NCBI GenBank assembly: GCA_004551905.1
Contig: SFPL01000020.1
Span: forward strand, 1 to 31,145
Source of the DNA: Lentisphaeraceae bacterium
Lineage (GTDB): Bacteria > Verrucomicrobiota > Kiritimatiellia > RFP12 > UBA1067
DNA: 31,145 nt
Direction: 5' to 3'
In this document: positions 14,950 to 23,439 of the stretch, one piece after another
How the letters are laid out: each line of letters starts with the position of its first letter
Numbering within the stretch: position 1 is the stretch's first letter
Notes under the pieces: model-generated
What the model saw: only the letters and a program-made list of their open reading frames with translations
What the model was told of the DNA's origin: nothing
The model's database searches: none
Program-made: the position numbers and the translations under genes

Positions 14950-16073
14950 AAAGGCTGCTACTGCTGGCCGGCGAGGAGTCCGGCGCAATCTACGCCCGTC
15001 GCATCGCGGCGAGGGCGAAGGAGCTCTTCCCCGGCGTCGAGGTGCGCGGCTATGGCGAGTACGGCTTCACCACGGCCGACCTCGCGGTGTTCGGCTTCTG
15101 GGAGGTCTTGAAGCGGATCTTCTTCTTCCTCCGGGTGCGGCGGACGATGGAGCGGGCGATCGACGAGTGGCGTCCGGACGCGGTCTGCACCGTCGACTAC
15201 CCGGGCTTGAACCTGCGGCTTGCGTCCTACGCGAAGTCGAAGGGCATCCGCGCGGTGCACGTGGTCTGTCCCCAGGTCTGGGCGTGGCACCGCGGGCGGA
15301 TTCCGAAGATCGAGGCGTCGCTCGACGCGCTCTGCTGCTTCTTTCCCTTCGAGCCGTCGTTCTTTCGCGCCGGGTTCGCGCACTTCGTGGGCCATCCGCT
15401 GGCGGAGGAGTTCGCCGCCGGGGACGCACGGCGCGGCGAGCGGGCCGGCGATCCGCGGCTGGTGGCGCTGCTGCCGGGTTCGCGGCTTGGGGAGATCCGA
15501 GGCATTCTGCCGACGCTGCTCGAGGCGGTGCGCGGGCTCGACTGCCGGTGCGTGATCCCCGCAGCGAACGCGCAGGCGTACGCGGAGATCGAGCGGGAGG
15601 TGGAGCGCTGGCGGGGCGCGGGCTCCGGCTGTCCGCCGGTGGATGTCCGCGTCGGCGGCGCGCGCGAGGCCTTTGCCGAGGCTGCCTGCGCCGCGGTTGC
15701 GAGCGGCACGGCAACACTGGAGGCGGCGTTCGCGCATTGCCCGACGGTGCTCGTCTACCGGGTGGGGCGCATCCTCGCCTTCCTCGCGAGGCGGCTCATC
15801 AAGATCAAGCACGTGGGGCTCGCGAACATCATCTGGGAGCACTGCCACAGCGGCGACGATCCGTCCGGCGGCGCCTCCGATCCGCTGGGCGGCTATCCGA
15901 TGCTCGAATTGCTGCAGGAAGACATGACGGTGAAAAACGTGAGGAAATCAATAGAAAACTTCATATCAGACGATAAACTTCGACTTATCGCCAGTTCGCG
16001 GCTTGCCGAGGCAACGGATTTAATGCGCACGGATGGAGATTCCATCAGCAAAATCGTTCGTTTTTTGGTATAA
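14946..16073 (+). CDS. lpxB: Lipid-A-disaccharide synthase
   Basis: A 375-residue GT19 glycosyltransferase that joins UDP-2,3-diacylglucosamine and lipid X at the inner membrane. Motifs: VDYPGLNLRLA (family catalytic Asp region), VVCPQVWAWHRGRIPKI, FVGHPLAEEF, LLPGSRLGEI, VASGTATLEAA and VLVYRVGRI. The N-terminal SGD motif reads GEESGAIYA, so the usual Asp is replaced by Ala, and the following GGPxM segment is shortened. The last 55 codons are clearly AT-richer than the rest, leading into the secA promoter. The stop codon TAA (16071-16073) lies inside the secA TATAAT box. Confidence 0.92.
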   Translation: MKRLLLLAGEESGAIYARRIAARAKELFPGVEVRGYGEYGFTTADLAVFGFWEVLKRIFFFLRVRRTMERAIDEWRPDAVCTVDYPGLNLRLASYAKSKGIRAVHVVCPQVWAWHRGRIPKIEASLDALCCFFPFEPSFFRAGFAHFVGHPLAEEFAAGDARRGERAGDPRLVALLPGSRLGEIRGILPTLLEAVRGLDCRCVIPAANAQAYAEIEREVERWRGAGSGCPPVDVRVGGAREAFAEAACAAVASGTATLEAAFAHCPTVLVYRVGRILAFLARRLIKIKHVGLANIIWEHCHSGDDPSGGASDPLGGYPMLELLQEDMTVKNVRKSIENFISDDKLRLIASSRLAEATDLMRTDGDSISKIVRFLV

Positions 16074-16076
16074 TAC
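16066..16076 (+). promoter_or_regulatory. Extended -10 promoter of the secA operon, overlapping the lpxB stop
   Basis: TGGTATAATAC with TATAAT at 16069-16074, preceded by a T-run. Predicted start is about 16081, four bases before the secA ATG at 16085. The last lpxB codons are TTG GTA TAA, so the promoter element is also the end of lpxB. Confidence 0.82.
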
Positions 16077-16084
16077 ACGCTAAT

Positions 16085-19000
16085 ATGAATCTGCTGAAGT
16101 ATATATTCGGTACCAAAAACGAGCGAGAGCTGAAGAAGCTGTGGCCCATCGTTCGCGAAATAAACCGCATTGAGGAAGAGTACCAGGCGAAGAACTTCTC
16201 GGACCAGGACTTCCCCGCGAAGACGCAGGAGTTCCGCGACCGGGTGGCTAACGGCGAGTCGCTCGACTCGATCCTGCCCGAGGCGTACGCGCTCGTCAAG
16301 AACGCCTGCCGCCACCTCGTCGGCACCACCGCCGAGATCTGCGGCCACGAGCTCGTCTGGAACATGGTTCCGTTCGACGTGCAGCTCATCGGCGGCATCG
16401 TGCTCCACCAGGGCAAGATCGCCGAGATGCAGACCGGCGAGGGCAAGACGCTGGTGGCCACGCTGCCGCTCTACCTGAACGCGCTCGCCGGGAAGAATGT
16501 GCAGCTCGTCACGGTGAACGACTACCTCGCCCGCCGCGACGCGACGTGGATGGGCCACCTCTACAAGTATCTCGGGCTCACGGTCGGCTGCATCCAGAAC
16601 TCGATGGACTCCGACGAGCGCCGCGCGCAGTACGCCTGCGACATCACCTACGGCACCAACTCGGAGTTCGGCTTTGACTACCTGCGCGACAACGGCATGG
16701 CGCAGCGCCCCGAGCAGGTGGTGCAGCGCGGCCACAACTTCGCGATTGTCGACGAGGTGGACTCGATCCTGATCGACGAGGCGCGCACGCCGCTCATCAT
16801 CTCGGGCCCGGCGACGATCTCCACCAGCCATGTCTACACCGAGCTCAACCCGCTCGTCTCGTCGATCGTGAAGGTGCAGACGGCGCAGTGCAACGACTTC
16901 ATCCAGCAGGCGAAGAAGGCGATCGAGTCCGGCGACGTGCAGACGTTCAAGGACCGCATCTATCAGGTCTACCATTCGATGCCGCGCCACAAGCAGCTCA
17001 TGCACATGCTCGAGGACGCGGAGCTCCGGCACCACCACGAGACGGTGGAGATGCAGTTCCTCTCCGAGGTGTACAAGGCGCACGCGCGCGAGCTGAGGGA
17101 GGAGCTCTACTTCACCATCGACGAGCGCACACGCGAGGTGGCGCTGACCGACCGCGGCTGCGAGAAGATCTGTCCCCAGGACCCGCAGCTCTTCGTGCTG
17201 CCGGACCTCGCCGCGCAGCTGAGCGCGATCGACGGCGACAAGTCGCTTTCAGAGTCCGAGCGCATCGAGCGCCGGCGCGACGCGCAGGCGGAGTTTGTGG
17301 AGAAGTCCGACCGCGTCCACGTCACCGACCAGCTCCTGCGCGCCTACTGCCTCTACGAGCGCGACGTCGACTACGTGGTGCAGTCCGACGAGTCCGGCGC
17401 CGGCCACGTGTACATCGTTGACGAGTTCACCGGTCGCGTGCTGCCCGGCCGCCGCTGGTCCGACGGCCTCCACCAGGCGGTCGAGGCTAAGGAGGGGGTT
17501 GAGATCGAGAAGGAGTCGCAGACGCTGGCGACGATCACGATCCAGAACTACTTCCGCCTCTACAAGAAGCTCTCCGGCATGACCGGCACCGCCGAGACCG
17601 AGGCGCGCGAGTTCCGCGACATCTACAAGCTCGACGTAGTGTCGATCCCGACCAACAAGCCGGTGAACCGCGTCGACGGCAACGACCAGATCTACCGCAC
17701 CGAGCGCGAGAAGTTCAAGGCGGTCATCGAGGACGTCCGCCGCCGCCACGAGCTTGGCCAGCCGGTGCTGCTGGGCACGGTGGAGGTGGCAACGAGCGAG
17801 GTGCTCTCGCGCATGCTCAAGCTCGCCCACATCCCGCATGAGGTGCTCAACGCCAAGAACCACGCGCGCGAGGCCGAGATCGTCGCGCTCGCGGGCATGA
17901 AGGGGGCGGTGACGATCGCCACCAACATGGCCGGCCGCGGCACCGACATCAAGCTCGGCCCCGGCGTCCCGGAGCTCGGCGGCCTCCACGTGATCGGTTC
18001 CGAGCGCCACGAGTCGCGGCGCATCGACCGCCAGCTGCGCGGCCGCTGCTCCCGCCAGGGCGACCCGGGCAGCTCCCAGTTCTTCATCTCGCTCGAGGAC
18101 AAGCTCATGCGCCTCTTCGGCTCGCAGCGGCTCTCGGGCATCATGCACCGACTCGGCCTCAAGGAGGGCGAGGTGATGGAGCACCGCTGGCTCAACCGCT
18201 CGGTGGAGACGGCGCAGCGCCGCGTCGAGCAGCAGCACTTCGCGGTCCGCAAGCGCACGCTCGAGTACGACGACGTGATGAACAAGCAGCGCTCGGTGGT
18301 CTACGAGATCCGCTCGCGCGTCCTCAACGGCGACCAGGAGGCCGTCCACAACCTGGTGCTGGACGTGATGAACGACCTCGTTCAGACCCAGGCTGAGCGC
18401 TGCCTCTTCGACACCAAGGGCGAGGGGCTTGCGGACTTCATGGACTGGCTCGGGCACACCTTCCCGGTGACGGTGACCGAGGAGGAGCTCACCCCGCTCC
18501 TCGGCAAGCCGGCCGAGGCGGGCGATCTGGTGATGAAGCGCGTCGCCGAGGCGTACGAGTCGAAATGCGCGGGCGAGGACCCGGAGATGCTCCCGCAGAT
18601 GGAGCGCGGCGTCTTCCTCAGCGTGGTCGACAGCGAGTGGCAGGAGTACCTGAGCGCGATGGACGACCTCCGCCAGGGCGTGAACCTGCGCGCCTACGGC
18701 CAGCGCGACCCGCTCATCGAGTACAAGAAAGAGGCGTTCGAGATGTTCGAGACGCTGATGGCGACCGTGAAGTCGAAGGTCGTCTTGGCGGAATTCCGCA
18801 GCGCGAGCGCGGCTAGGATGCGGGCGATGCTCGATGCGATGGCCGCGAGCAACCGCGCGCGCACCAACGCCGGCGAGTTCGACTCCGACGCCGCGGTCGG
18901 CGGCTCCGCCACCCCGCGCCGATCCGCGCGGTGCCCGGCCGCCGCCGGCCCGGGCCAGAAGACGATCGGCGACGTGTTTGCGGAGATGATGGCGCAAGGC

Positions 19001-19150
19001 GGCGGCGCTCCGCAGCCCGGCTCGGTGCCTCCCCCCGGCTTTGCTCCTGCGCCGGTTCGCCGCGCTTCCGCAGCGGTCGGCCGGAACGACCCGTGCCCCT
19101 GTGGCTCGGGCAAGAAGTACAAGAAATGCTGCGGAAGGGGGTTGGCATGA
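16085..19150 (+). CDS. secA: Preprotein translocase ATPase SecA
   Basis: A 1021-residue motor of the Sec pathway. Walker A is MQTGEGKT (K121), Walker B is IVDEVDSILIDEARTPLIISG (read around residues 220-240), and the second nucleotide fold has TNMAGRGTDIKLGPGV and QLRGRCSRQGDPGSSQFF. The C-terminus has a long Ala/Pro/Gly-rich linker and the zinc motif NDPCPCGSGKKYKKCC, which binds SecB and phospholipid. It is longer than E. coli SecA (901), mostly through the preprotein-binding region (about 255-470) and the linker. The start MNLLKYIFGTKNERELKKL matches the family N-terminus and leaves only about 4 nt of leader. The first codons are AT-rich. The stop overlaps ispD as ATGA. Confidence 0.96.
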   Translation: MNLLKYIFGTKNERELKKLWPIVREINRIEEEYQAKNFSDQDFPAKTQEFRDRVANGESLDSILPEAYALVKNACRHLVGTTAEICGHELVWNMVPFDVQLIGGIVLHQGKIAEMQTGEGKTLVATLPLYLNALAGKNVQLVTVNDYLARRDATWMGHLYKYLGLTVGCIQNSMDSDERRAQYACDITYGTNSEFGFDYLRDNGMAQRPEQVVQRGHNFAIVDEVDSILIDEARTPLIISGPATISTSHVYTELNPLVSSIVKVQTAQCNDFIQQAKKAIESGDVQTFKDRIYQVYHSMPRHKQLMHMLEDAELRHHHETVEMQFLSEVYKAHARELREELYFTIDERTREVALTDRGCEKICPQDPQLFVLPDLAAQLSAIDGDKSLSESERIERRRDAQAEFVEKSDRVHVTDQLLRAYCLYERDVDYVVQSDESGAGHVYIVDEFTGRVLPGRRWSDGLHQAVEAKEGVEIEKESQTLATITIQNYFRLYKKLSGMTGTAETEAREFRDIYKLDVVSIPTNKPVNRVDGNDQIYRTEREKFKAVIEDVRRRHELGQPVLLGTVEVATSEVLSRMLKLAHIPHEVLNAKNHAREAEIVALAGMKGAVTIATNMAGRGTDIKLGPGVPELGGLHVIGSERHESRRIDRQLRGRCSRQGDPGSSQFFISLEDKLMRLFGSQRLSGIMHRLGLKEGEVMEHRWLNRSVETAQRRVEQQHFAVRKRTLEYDDVMNKQRSVVYEIRSRVLNGDQEAVHNLVLDVMNDLVQTQAERCLFDTKGEGLADFMDWLGHTFPVTVTEEELTPLLGKPAEAGDLVMKRVAEAYESKCAGEDPEMLPQMERGVFLSVVDSEWQEYLSAMDDLRQGVNLRAYGQRDPLIEYKKEAFEMFETLMATVKSKVVLAEFRSASAARMRAMLDAMAASNRARTNAGEFDSDAAVGGSATPRRSARCPAAAGPGQKTIGDVFAEMMAQGGGAPQPGSVPPPGFAPAPVRRASAAVGRNDPCPCGSGKKYKKCCGRGLA

Positions 19151-19818
19151 CAACGGCGATAATACTGGCGGCTGGCAAGTCGTCCCGCATGGGCACCGGC
19201 ATCGACAAGGCGTTCCTGAGCCTCGTGAACCGCCCGGTGGTGGCATGGAGCCTGATGGCGTTCGAGCGCGCCGCGAGTGTGGACCGCATCGTGCTGGTGG
19301 TGCGCAAGGACGAGATCGTCGCCTCGAAGGCGGTGGCGAAGATGTTCGGCATCTCCAAGCTGCAGGCGGTAGTCGCCGGCGGCTCCCGCCGCCAGGAGTC
19401 GGTCGCGGCCGGCCTCGCCGCCTGCGAGCCTGACACGCAGACCGTGCTGGTGCACGACGGCGCGCGGCCGTGCGTTACCCCGGAGCTGATCGACGAGATG
19501 GCCGCGGCCGTCCGCAAGGTCCCCGCCGCCGCCCCCGGCCGCCCGGTCTCCGACACGCTCAAGAACTGCGCCAAGGGCCTCTCGGTCACCAGGACCGTCC
19601 CTCGCGACCGGCTCTGGGCGGTGCAGACTCCGCAGGCGTTCCAGTACCAGGCGCTGCGCGACGCCTACCGCCAGCTCGACGCGAAGACCGAGGTGACCGA
19701 CGACTGCCAGGCGGCGGAGCTCGCCGGCATCCCGGTGAAGATCGTTGAGAACTTCGCCCCCAACTTCAAGCTGACCACCCCGGCCGACATGCAGCTCCTC
19801 GCGCTGCTGCTCAAGTAA
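19147..19818 (+). CDS. ispD: 2-C-methyl-D-erythritol 4-phosphate cytidylyltransferase
   Basis: A 223-residue nucleotidyltransferase of the non-mevalonate isoprenoid pathway, making CDP-methylerythritol from MEP and CTP. It has the glycine-rich loop AIILAAGKSSRMGTGIDKAFL, here with D instead of P before the conserved Lys; then VVAGGSRRQESVAAGL, VLVHDGARPCVT, LWAVQTPQAF, EVTDDCQAAE and FKLTTPADM, all at the expected positions. Length is normal. The ATG is inside the secA stop (ATGA), so it should be translated by coupling. Undecaprenyl phosphate for peptidoglycan and LPS depends on this pathway, which fits the envelope theme of the neighbourhood. Confidence 0.92.
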   Translation: MTTAIILAAGKSSRMGTGIDKAFLSLVNRPVVAWSLMAFERAASVDRIVLVVRKDEIVASKAVAKMFGISKLQAVVAGGSRRQESVAAGLAACEPDTQTVLVHDGARPCVTPELIDEMAAAVRKVPAAAPGRPVSDTLKNCAKGLSVTRTVPRDRLWAVQTPQAFQYQALRDAYRQLDAKTEVTDDCQAAELAGIPVKIVENFAPNFKLTTPADMQLLALLLK

Positions 19819-19824
19819 CCAGAC

Positions 19825-20556
19825 ATGGACAGGAAGTTCGCCATACTCGGAGACATCCACTCCAACCTCGACGCGCTCAACGTCGTGCTGGACGACTGCC
19901 GCGCCCAGGGTGTGACCGACTTCCTCTGCACCGGCGACGTCGTCGGCTACAACGCCTGCCCCGCCGAGTGCCTCAAGATCGTCCGCGAGCTCGGCTGCCC
20001 GGTGGTGATGGGCAACCACGACCACTATGTCTCCTCGAGCCAGAACCTTGGAGACTTCAACCCCGTCGCGGCGGAGGTCATCCGCTGGACGCGCTGCAAG
20101 CTCAGCCAGGAGGAGCTCGGCTACCTGAGCGGGCTCCCATTCGTCGTCACCTCGATGGGCATCACTCTCGTCCACGCGACGATGGACTGCCCCGAGGCGT
20201 TCGGCTACGTCTTCGACCACCTCCAGGCCGAAGCCAACTTCATCCACCAGGTGACCCCGCTCTGCTTCCATGGCCACACCCACTGCCCGATGATCTACGA
20301 GAAGCAGGTCTCCGCCGTCTACCGCATCGACGCGCAGGACTTCAAGCTGCCGATCGGGCGCAAGTACTTCATCAACGTCGGCTCCGTGGGCCAGCCGCGC
20401 GATGGTGACCCGCGCGCCGCGTACGCGGTTTGGGACCCGAAGACGCGGCAGGTCTCGTTCCGCCGGCTCGAGTACGACGTCGCGGCGGCGCAGGCGCGCA
20501 TCCGCGCGGCAGGGCTCCCCGAGCGCCTCGCGGAGCGGCTGGCGATAGGGAGGTAA
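19825..20556 (+). CDS. Calcineurin-like metallophosphoesterase (YfcE/MJ0936-like)
   Basis: A 243-residue metal-dependent phosphoesterase. The metal-binding motifs are complete: LGDIHSN (D10, H12), CTGDVVGYN (D38), VMGNHDHY (N64, H65), and FHGHTHCP near residue 150, followed by NVGSVGQPRDGDPRA. Family members cleave phosphodiesters, dinucleoside polyphosphates or phosphoproteins; the substrate cannot be told from sequence. No signal peptide, so cytoplasmic. It starts 6 bp after ispD and ends 5 bp before rmlA, so it is clearly part of the secA operon. Confidence 0.85.
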   Translation: MDRKFAILGDIHSNLDALNVVLDDCRAQGVTDFLCTGDVVGYNACPAECLKIVRELGCPVVMGNHDHYVSSSQNLGDFNPVAAEVIRWTRCKLSQEELGYLSGLPFVVTSMGITLVHATMDCPEAFGYVFDHLQAEANFIHQVTPLCFHGHTHCPMIYEKQVSAVYRIDAQDFKLPIGRKYFINVGSVGQPRDGDPRAAYAVWDPKTRQVSFRRLEYDVAAAQARIRAAGLPERLAERLAIGR

Positions 20557-20561
20557 GGTCA

Positions 20562-21425
20562 ATGCGCAAGGGAATCATCCTTGCCGGCGGCGCCGGCACC
20601 CGTCTCCACCCGCTCACCCGCGTCGTCTCCAAGCAGCTGCTGCCGGTCTATGACAAGCCGATGGTGTTCTACCCGCTCTCGACGCTGATGCTCGCCGGCA
20701 TCCGCGAGGTGCTGGTCATCTCCACGCCCCAGGACCTGCCGAACTTCGAGCGCCTGCTCGGCGACGGGTCGGACCTGGGCATGAAGTTCTCCTACCAAGT
20801 GCAGGAGGTGCCGAACGGGCTCGCCCAGGCGTTCGTCCTCGGGCGCGAGTTCCTCGGCGACGACGACGCGTGCCTGGTCCTCGGCGACAACATCTTCTAC
20901 GGCGCGAACCTGCCGGCCCTGCTGAAGGCCGCCAACGCCCGGCGCGAGCCGACGGTGTTCGGCTACCGCGTGAGCGACCCGGAGCGCTACGGCGTCGTGG
21001 AGTTCGACGCGGCTGGCAAGGCCGTATCGCTCGAGGAGAAGCCGGCGAAGCCGAAGTCGAACTACGCCGTCATCGGGCTCTACTTCTACCCCAACGACGT
21101 CGTCCAAAAGGCGGCCGCGCTGAAGCCCTCTGCGCGCGGCGAATACGAGATCACCGACCTCAACCGCGAATACCTCGCCGAAGGCCGGCTCAACGTCGAG
21201 ACGATGGGGCGCGGCTTCGCCTGGCTCGACACCGGCACCCACCAGTCGCTCGCCGACGCCACCAACTTTGTCCGCGCGCTCATCGACCGCCAGGGCCTCC
21301 AGATATCCTGCATCGAGGAGATCGCCTGGTGCCGCGGGTGGATCGACGACGCCCAGCTGAAGAAGCTCGCCGCCGGCTACGGCAAGTCGTCCTACGGCCA
21401 GTATCTGAAGGGACTCGTTCCCTGA
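20562..21425 (+). CDS. rmlA: Glucose-1-phosphate thymidylyltransferase
   Basis: A 287-residue enzyme making dTDP-glucose from dTTP and glucose 1-phosphate, the first step to dTDP-L-rhamnose. Near-canonical sequence: KGIILAGGAGTRLHPLT, SKQLLPVYDKPMVFYPLSTL, EVPNGLAQAFVLG, LVLGDNIFYG, GYRVSDPERYGVVEF, EYEITDLN and RGFAWLDTGTHQSL. Length is normal (about 290). The start follows GGAGG by 8 nt; the frame is open upstream to 20430 but that overlaps the phosphoesterase gene. rmlB, rmlC and rmlD are not in the window, so rmlA is separated from its usual partners. It ends 1 bp before uvrB. Confidence 0.94.
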   Translation: MRKGIILAGGAGTRLHPLTRVVSKQLLPVYDKPMVFYPLSTLMLAGIREVLVISTPQDLPNFERLLGDGSDLGMKFSYQVQEVPNGLAQAFVLGREFLGDDDACLVLGDNIFYGANLPALLKAANARREPTVFGYRVSDPERYGVVEFDAAGKAVSLEEKPAKPKSNYAVIGLYFYPNDVVQKAAALKPSARGEYEITDLNREYLAEGRLNVETMGRGFAWLDTGTHQSLADATNFVRALIDRQGLQISCIEEIAWCRGWIDDAQLKKLAAGYGKSSYGQYLKGLVP

Positions 21426-21426
21426 C

Positions 21427-23439
21427 ATGGCCTCGCCGTTCCGGATCGTCTCGCCTTTCCGCCCCACCGGCGACCAGCCCGAGGCTGTCGCCGCGCTCCT
21501 CGAAGGGCTGAAGCGCGGCGATAACCGACTCGTCCTGCAGGGCGTCACCGGCTCCGGCAAGACCTTCACCCTCGCCAACCTCATCCAGCGCTGGGGCCGA
21601 CCGACGCTCGTACTCTCCCACAACAAGACGCTCGCCGCCCAGCTCTTCGCCGAGCTCAAGGAGTTCTTCCCCGACAACGCCGTCGAGTACTTCATCTCCT
21701 ACTACGACTACTACCAGCCCGAGGCGTACATCCCCCAGACCGACACCTACATCGAGAAGGACGCCGCGATCAACGAGGAGATCGAGCGCTACCGCCTCGC
21801 CGCCACCAACGCGCTTATCGCCCGCCGCGACGTGATCGTGGTCTCGTCGGTGAGCTGCATCTACGGCCTCGGCGAGTCCGACGAGTACCGCGACCTCGCC
21901 GTGCGCATCGAAACCGGAGCGGCAATCGGACGCTCGAAGCTCGCCGCACGCCTCGTCGAGGCGCAGTACACGCGCAACGACTTCGACTTCGCCCCCGGCG
22001 TTTTCCGCGTGCGCGGCGACGTCCTCGACGTCTTCCCCGCCTACGAGACGAAGGCGATCCGCGTCGAGTTCTTCGGCGACGAGGTCGACTCCATCCGCGA
22101 GCTCGACCCGCTGACCGGAAAGTGCGGCGTCTCCATGCCCGCCGCCGTCGTGACCCCCGCCAAGCAGTTCGTGATGGGCAGGGACAAGCTCGAGGCCGCC
22201 TTCGCCCGCATCCAGGACGAGCTCGCCGAGCGGCTCCGGTTCTTCGAGTCGAAGGGCAAGCTCCTCGAGGCGCAGCGTCTCCGCGAGCGCACCGAGTACG
22301 ACATCGAGATGATGCGCGAGCTCGGCTACTGCAACGGCATCGAGAACTACTCGCGCCCGCTCTCCGGCCGCGCCCCAGGCTCGCCGCCCGAGTGCCTCAT
22401 CGACTACTTCCCGGACGACTTCCTCACCGTCGTCGACGAGTCCCACGCCACCGTCCCGCAGCTCCGCGCCATGTACAACGGCGACCAGGCGCGCAAGTCC
22501 AAGCTCGTCGACTTCGGCTTCCGACTGCCGAGCGCCAAGGACAACCGCCCGCTCACCTTCGACGAGTTCAACGACAAGGTCCACGAGGTCATCTACTGCT
22601 CGGCGACGCCAGGCGACTACGAGTACTCCCAGGCGAAGACCGTCGCGCGCCAGGTGATCCGGCCCACCGGCCTCCTCGACCCCGAGGTCGAGGTGCGCCC
22701 GCTTGCCAACCAGGTGGATGACCTCATGGACGAGCTGAAGCGGCTCAAGGGCGACCGTGCGCTCGTCACCACCCTCACCAAGCGCTCCGCCGAGGATCTC
22801 TCGCGCTACCTGCATGAGACCGGGGTCAGGGTCGAGTACCTCCACTCCGACATTGACGCCATCGAGCGCGTCGAGATCCTCCAGCGCCTGCGCCGCGGCG
22901 ACTTCGACGTCCTGGTGGGCATCAACCTGCTGCGCGAGGGTCTGGACCTCCCCGAGGTCGCGCTGGTGGCGATCCTCGACGCGGACAAGGAAGGGTTCCT
23001 CAGGTCCACCACCTCGCTCCTCCAGACCGCCGGACGGGCCGCGCGCCACGTGAAGGGCAGGGTGATCCTCTACGCCGACCACCAGACGGACGCCATCCGC
23101 GAGTTCCTCGAGATCACCGCCGCGCACCGTGAGCGCCAGATCGCCTACAACCGCGATCACGGCGTCGAGCCAAAGCAGGTGAAGCGCAAGGTTAACGAAG
23201 CGTCGTACCTCTTCCGCGCCGGACGGGCGGCGGCCCCGGCCCCGGCGTCGGCTGCGGCGGATCCGAAGGAGATCATCGCGGAGATGACCCGCGAGATGCT
23301 CGAGGCCGCCGACCGGCTCGAGTTCGAGCGCGCCGCCTACCTGCGCGACCAGATCGCCAAACTTCGCTCAGACGGCGGCGACGCGCCTGAGAACAGGGAA
23401 TTGAAGAACAAAAACAAAAAAAGGAGAAAATGGAAATGA
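21427..23439 (+). CDS. uvrB: Excinuclease ABC subunit B
   Basis: A 670-residue damage-recognition helicase of nucleotide excision repair. Walker A is LQGVTGSGKTFT with K45, as in E. coli. The beta-hairpin region reads YYDYYQPEAYIPQTDTYIEK. Others: FRVRGDVLDVFPA, VVDESHATVPQ, LPSAKDNRPLTFDEF, and motif VI INLLREGLDLPEV. The C-terminal UVR motif that binds UvrC is at about 610-650 (EAADRLEFERAAYLRDQIAKL). The tail is Lys/Arg-rich (NKNKKRRKWK) and encoded by an A-rich stretch that also contains the ribosome-binding site (AAGGAG) of the next gene. The stop overlaps the next ATG as ATGA. Confidence 0.96.
   Translation: MASPFRIVSPFRPTGDQPEAVAALLEGLKRGDNRLVLQGVTGSGKTFTLANLIQRWGRPTLVLSHNKTLAAQLFAELKEFFPDNAVEYFISYYDYYQPEAYIPQTDTYIEKDAAINEEIERYRLAATNALIARRDVIVVSSVSCIYGLGESDEYRDLAVRIETGAAIGRSKLAARLVEAQYTRNDFDFAPGVFRVRGDVLDVFPAYETKAIRVEFFGDEVDSIRELDPLTGKCGVSMPAAVVTPAKQFVMGRDKLEAAFARIQDELAERLRFFESKGKLLEAQRLRERTEYDIEMMRELGYCNGIENYSRPLSGRAPGSPPECLIDYFPDDFLTVVDESHATVPQLRAMYNGDQARKSKLVDFGFRLPSAKDNRPLTFDEFNDKVHEVIYCSATPGDYEYSQAKTVARQVIRPTGLLDPEVEVRPLANQVDDLMDELKRLKGDRALVTTLTKRSAEDLSRYLHETGVRVEYLHSDIDAIERVEILQRLRRGDFDVLVGINLLREGLDLPEVALVAILDADKEGFLRSTTSLLQTAGRAARHVKGRVILYADHQTDAIREFLEITAAHRERQIAYNRDHGVEPKQVKRKVNEASYLFRAGRAAAPAPASAAADPKEIIAEMTREMLEAADRLEFERAAYLRDQIAKLRSDGGDAPENRELKNKNKKRRKWK

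Noticed and set aside
17249..23160. Long - strand open frames opposite secA (17249-19246), ispD-rmlA (18694-20562) and uvrB (21280-23160)
   Set aside because: Same artefact: fully antisense to clear genes, with biased composition and no domain signatures.
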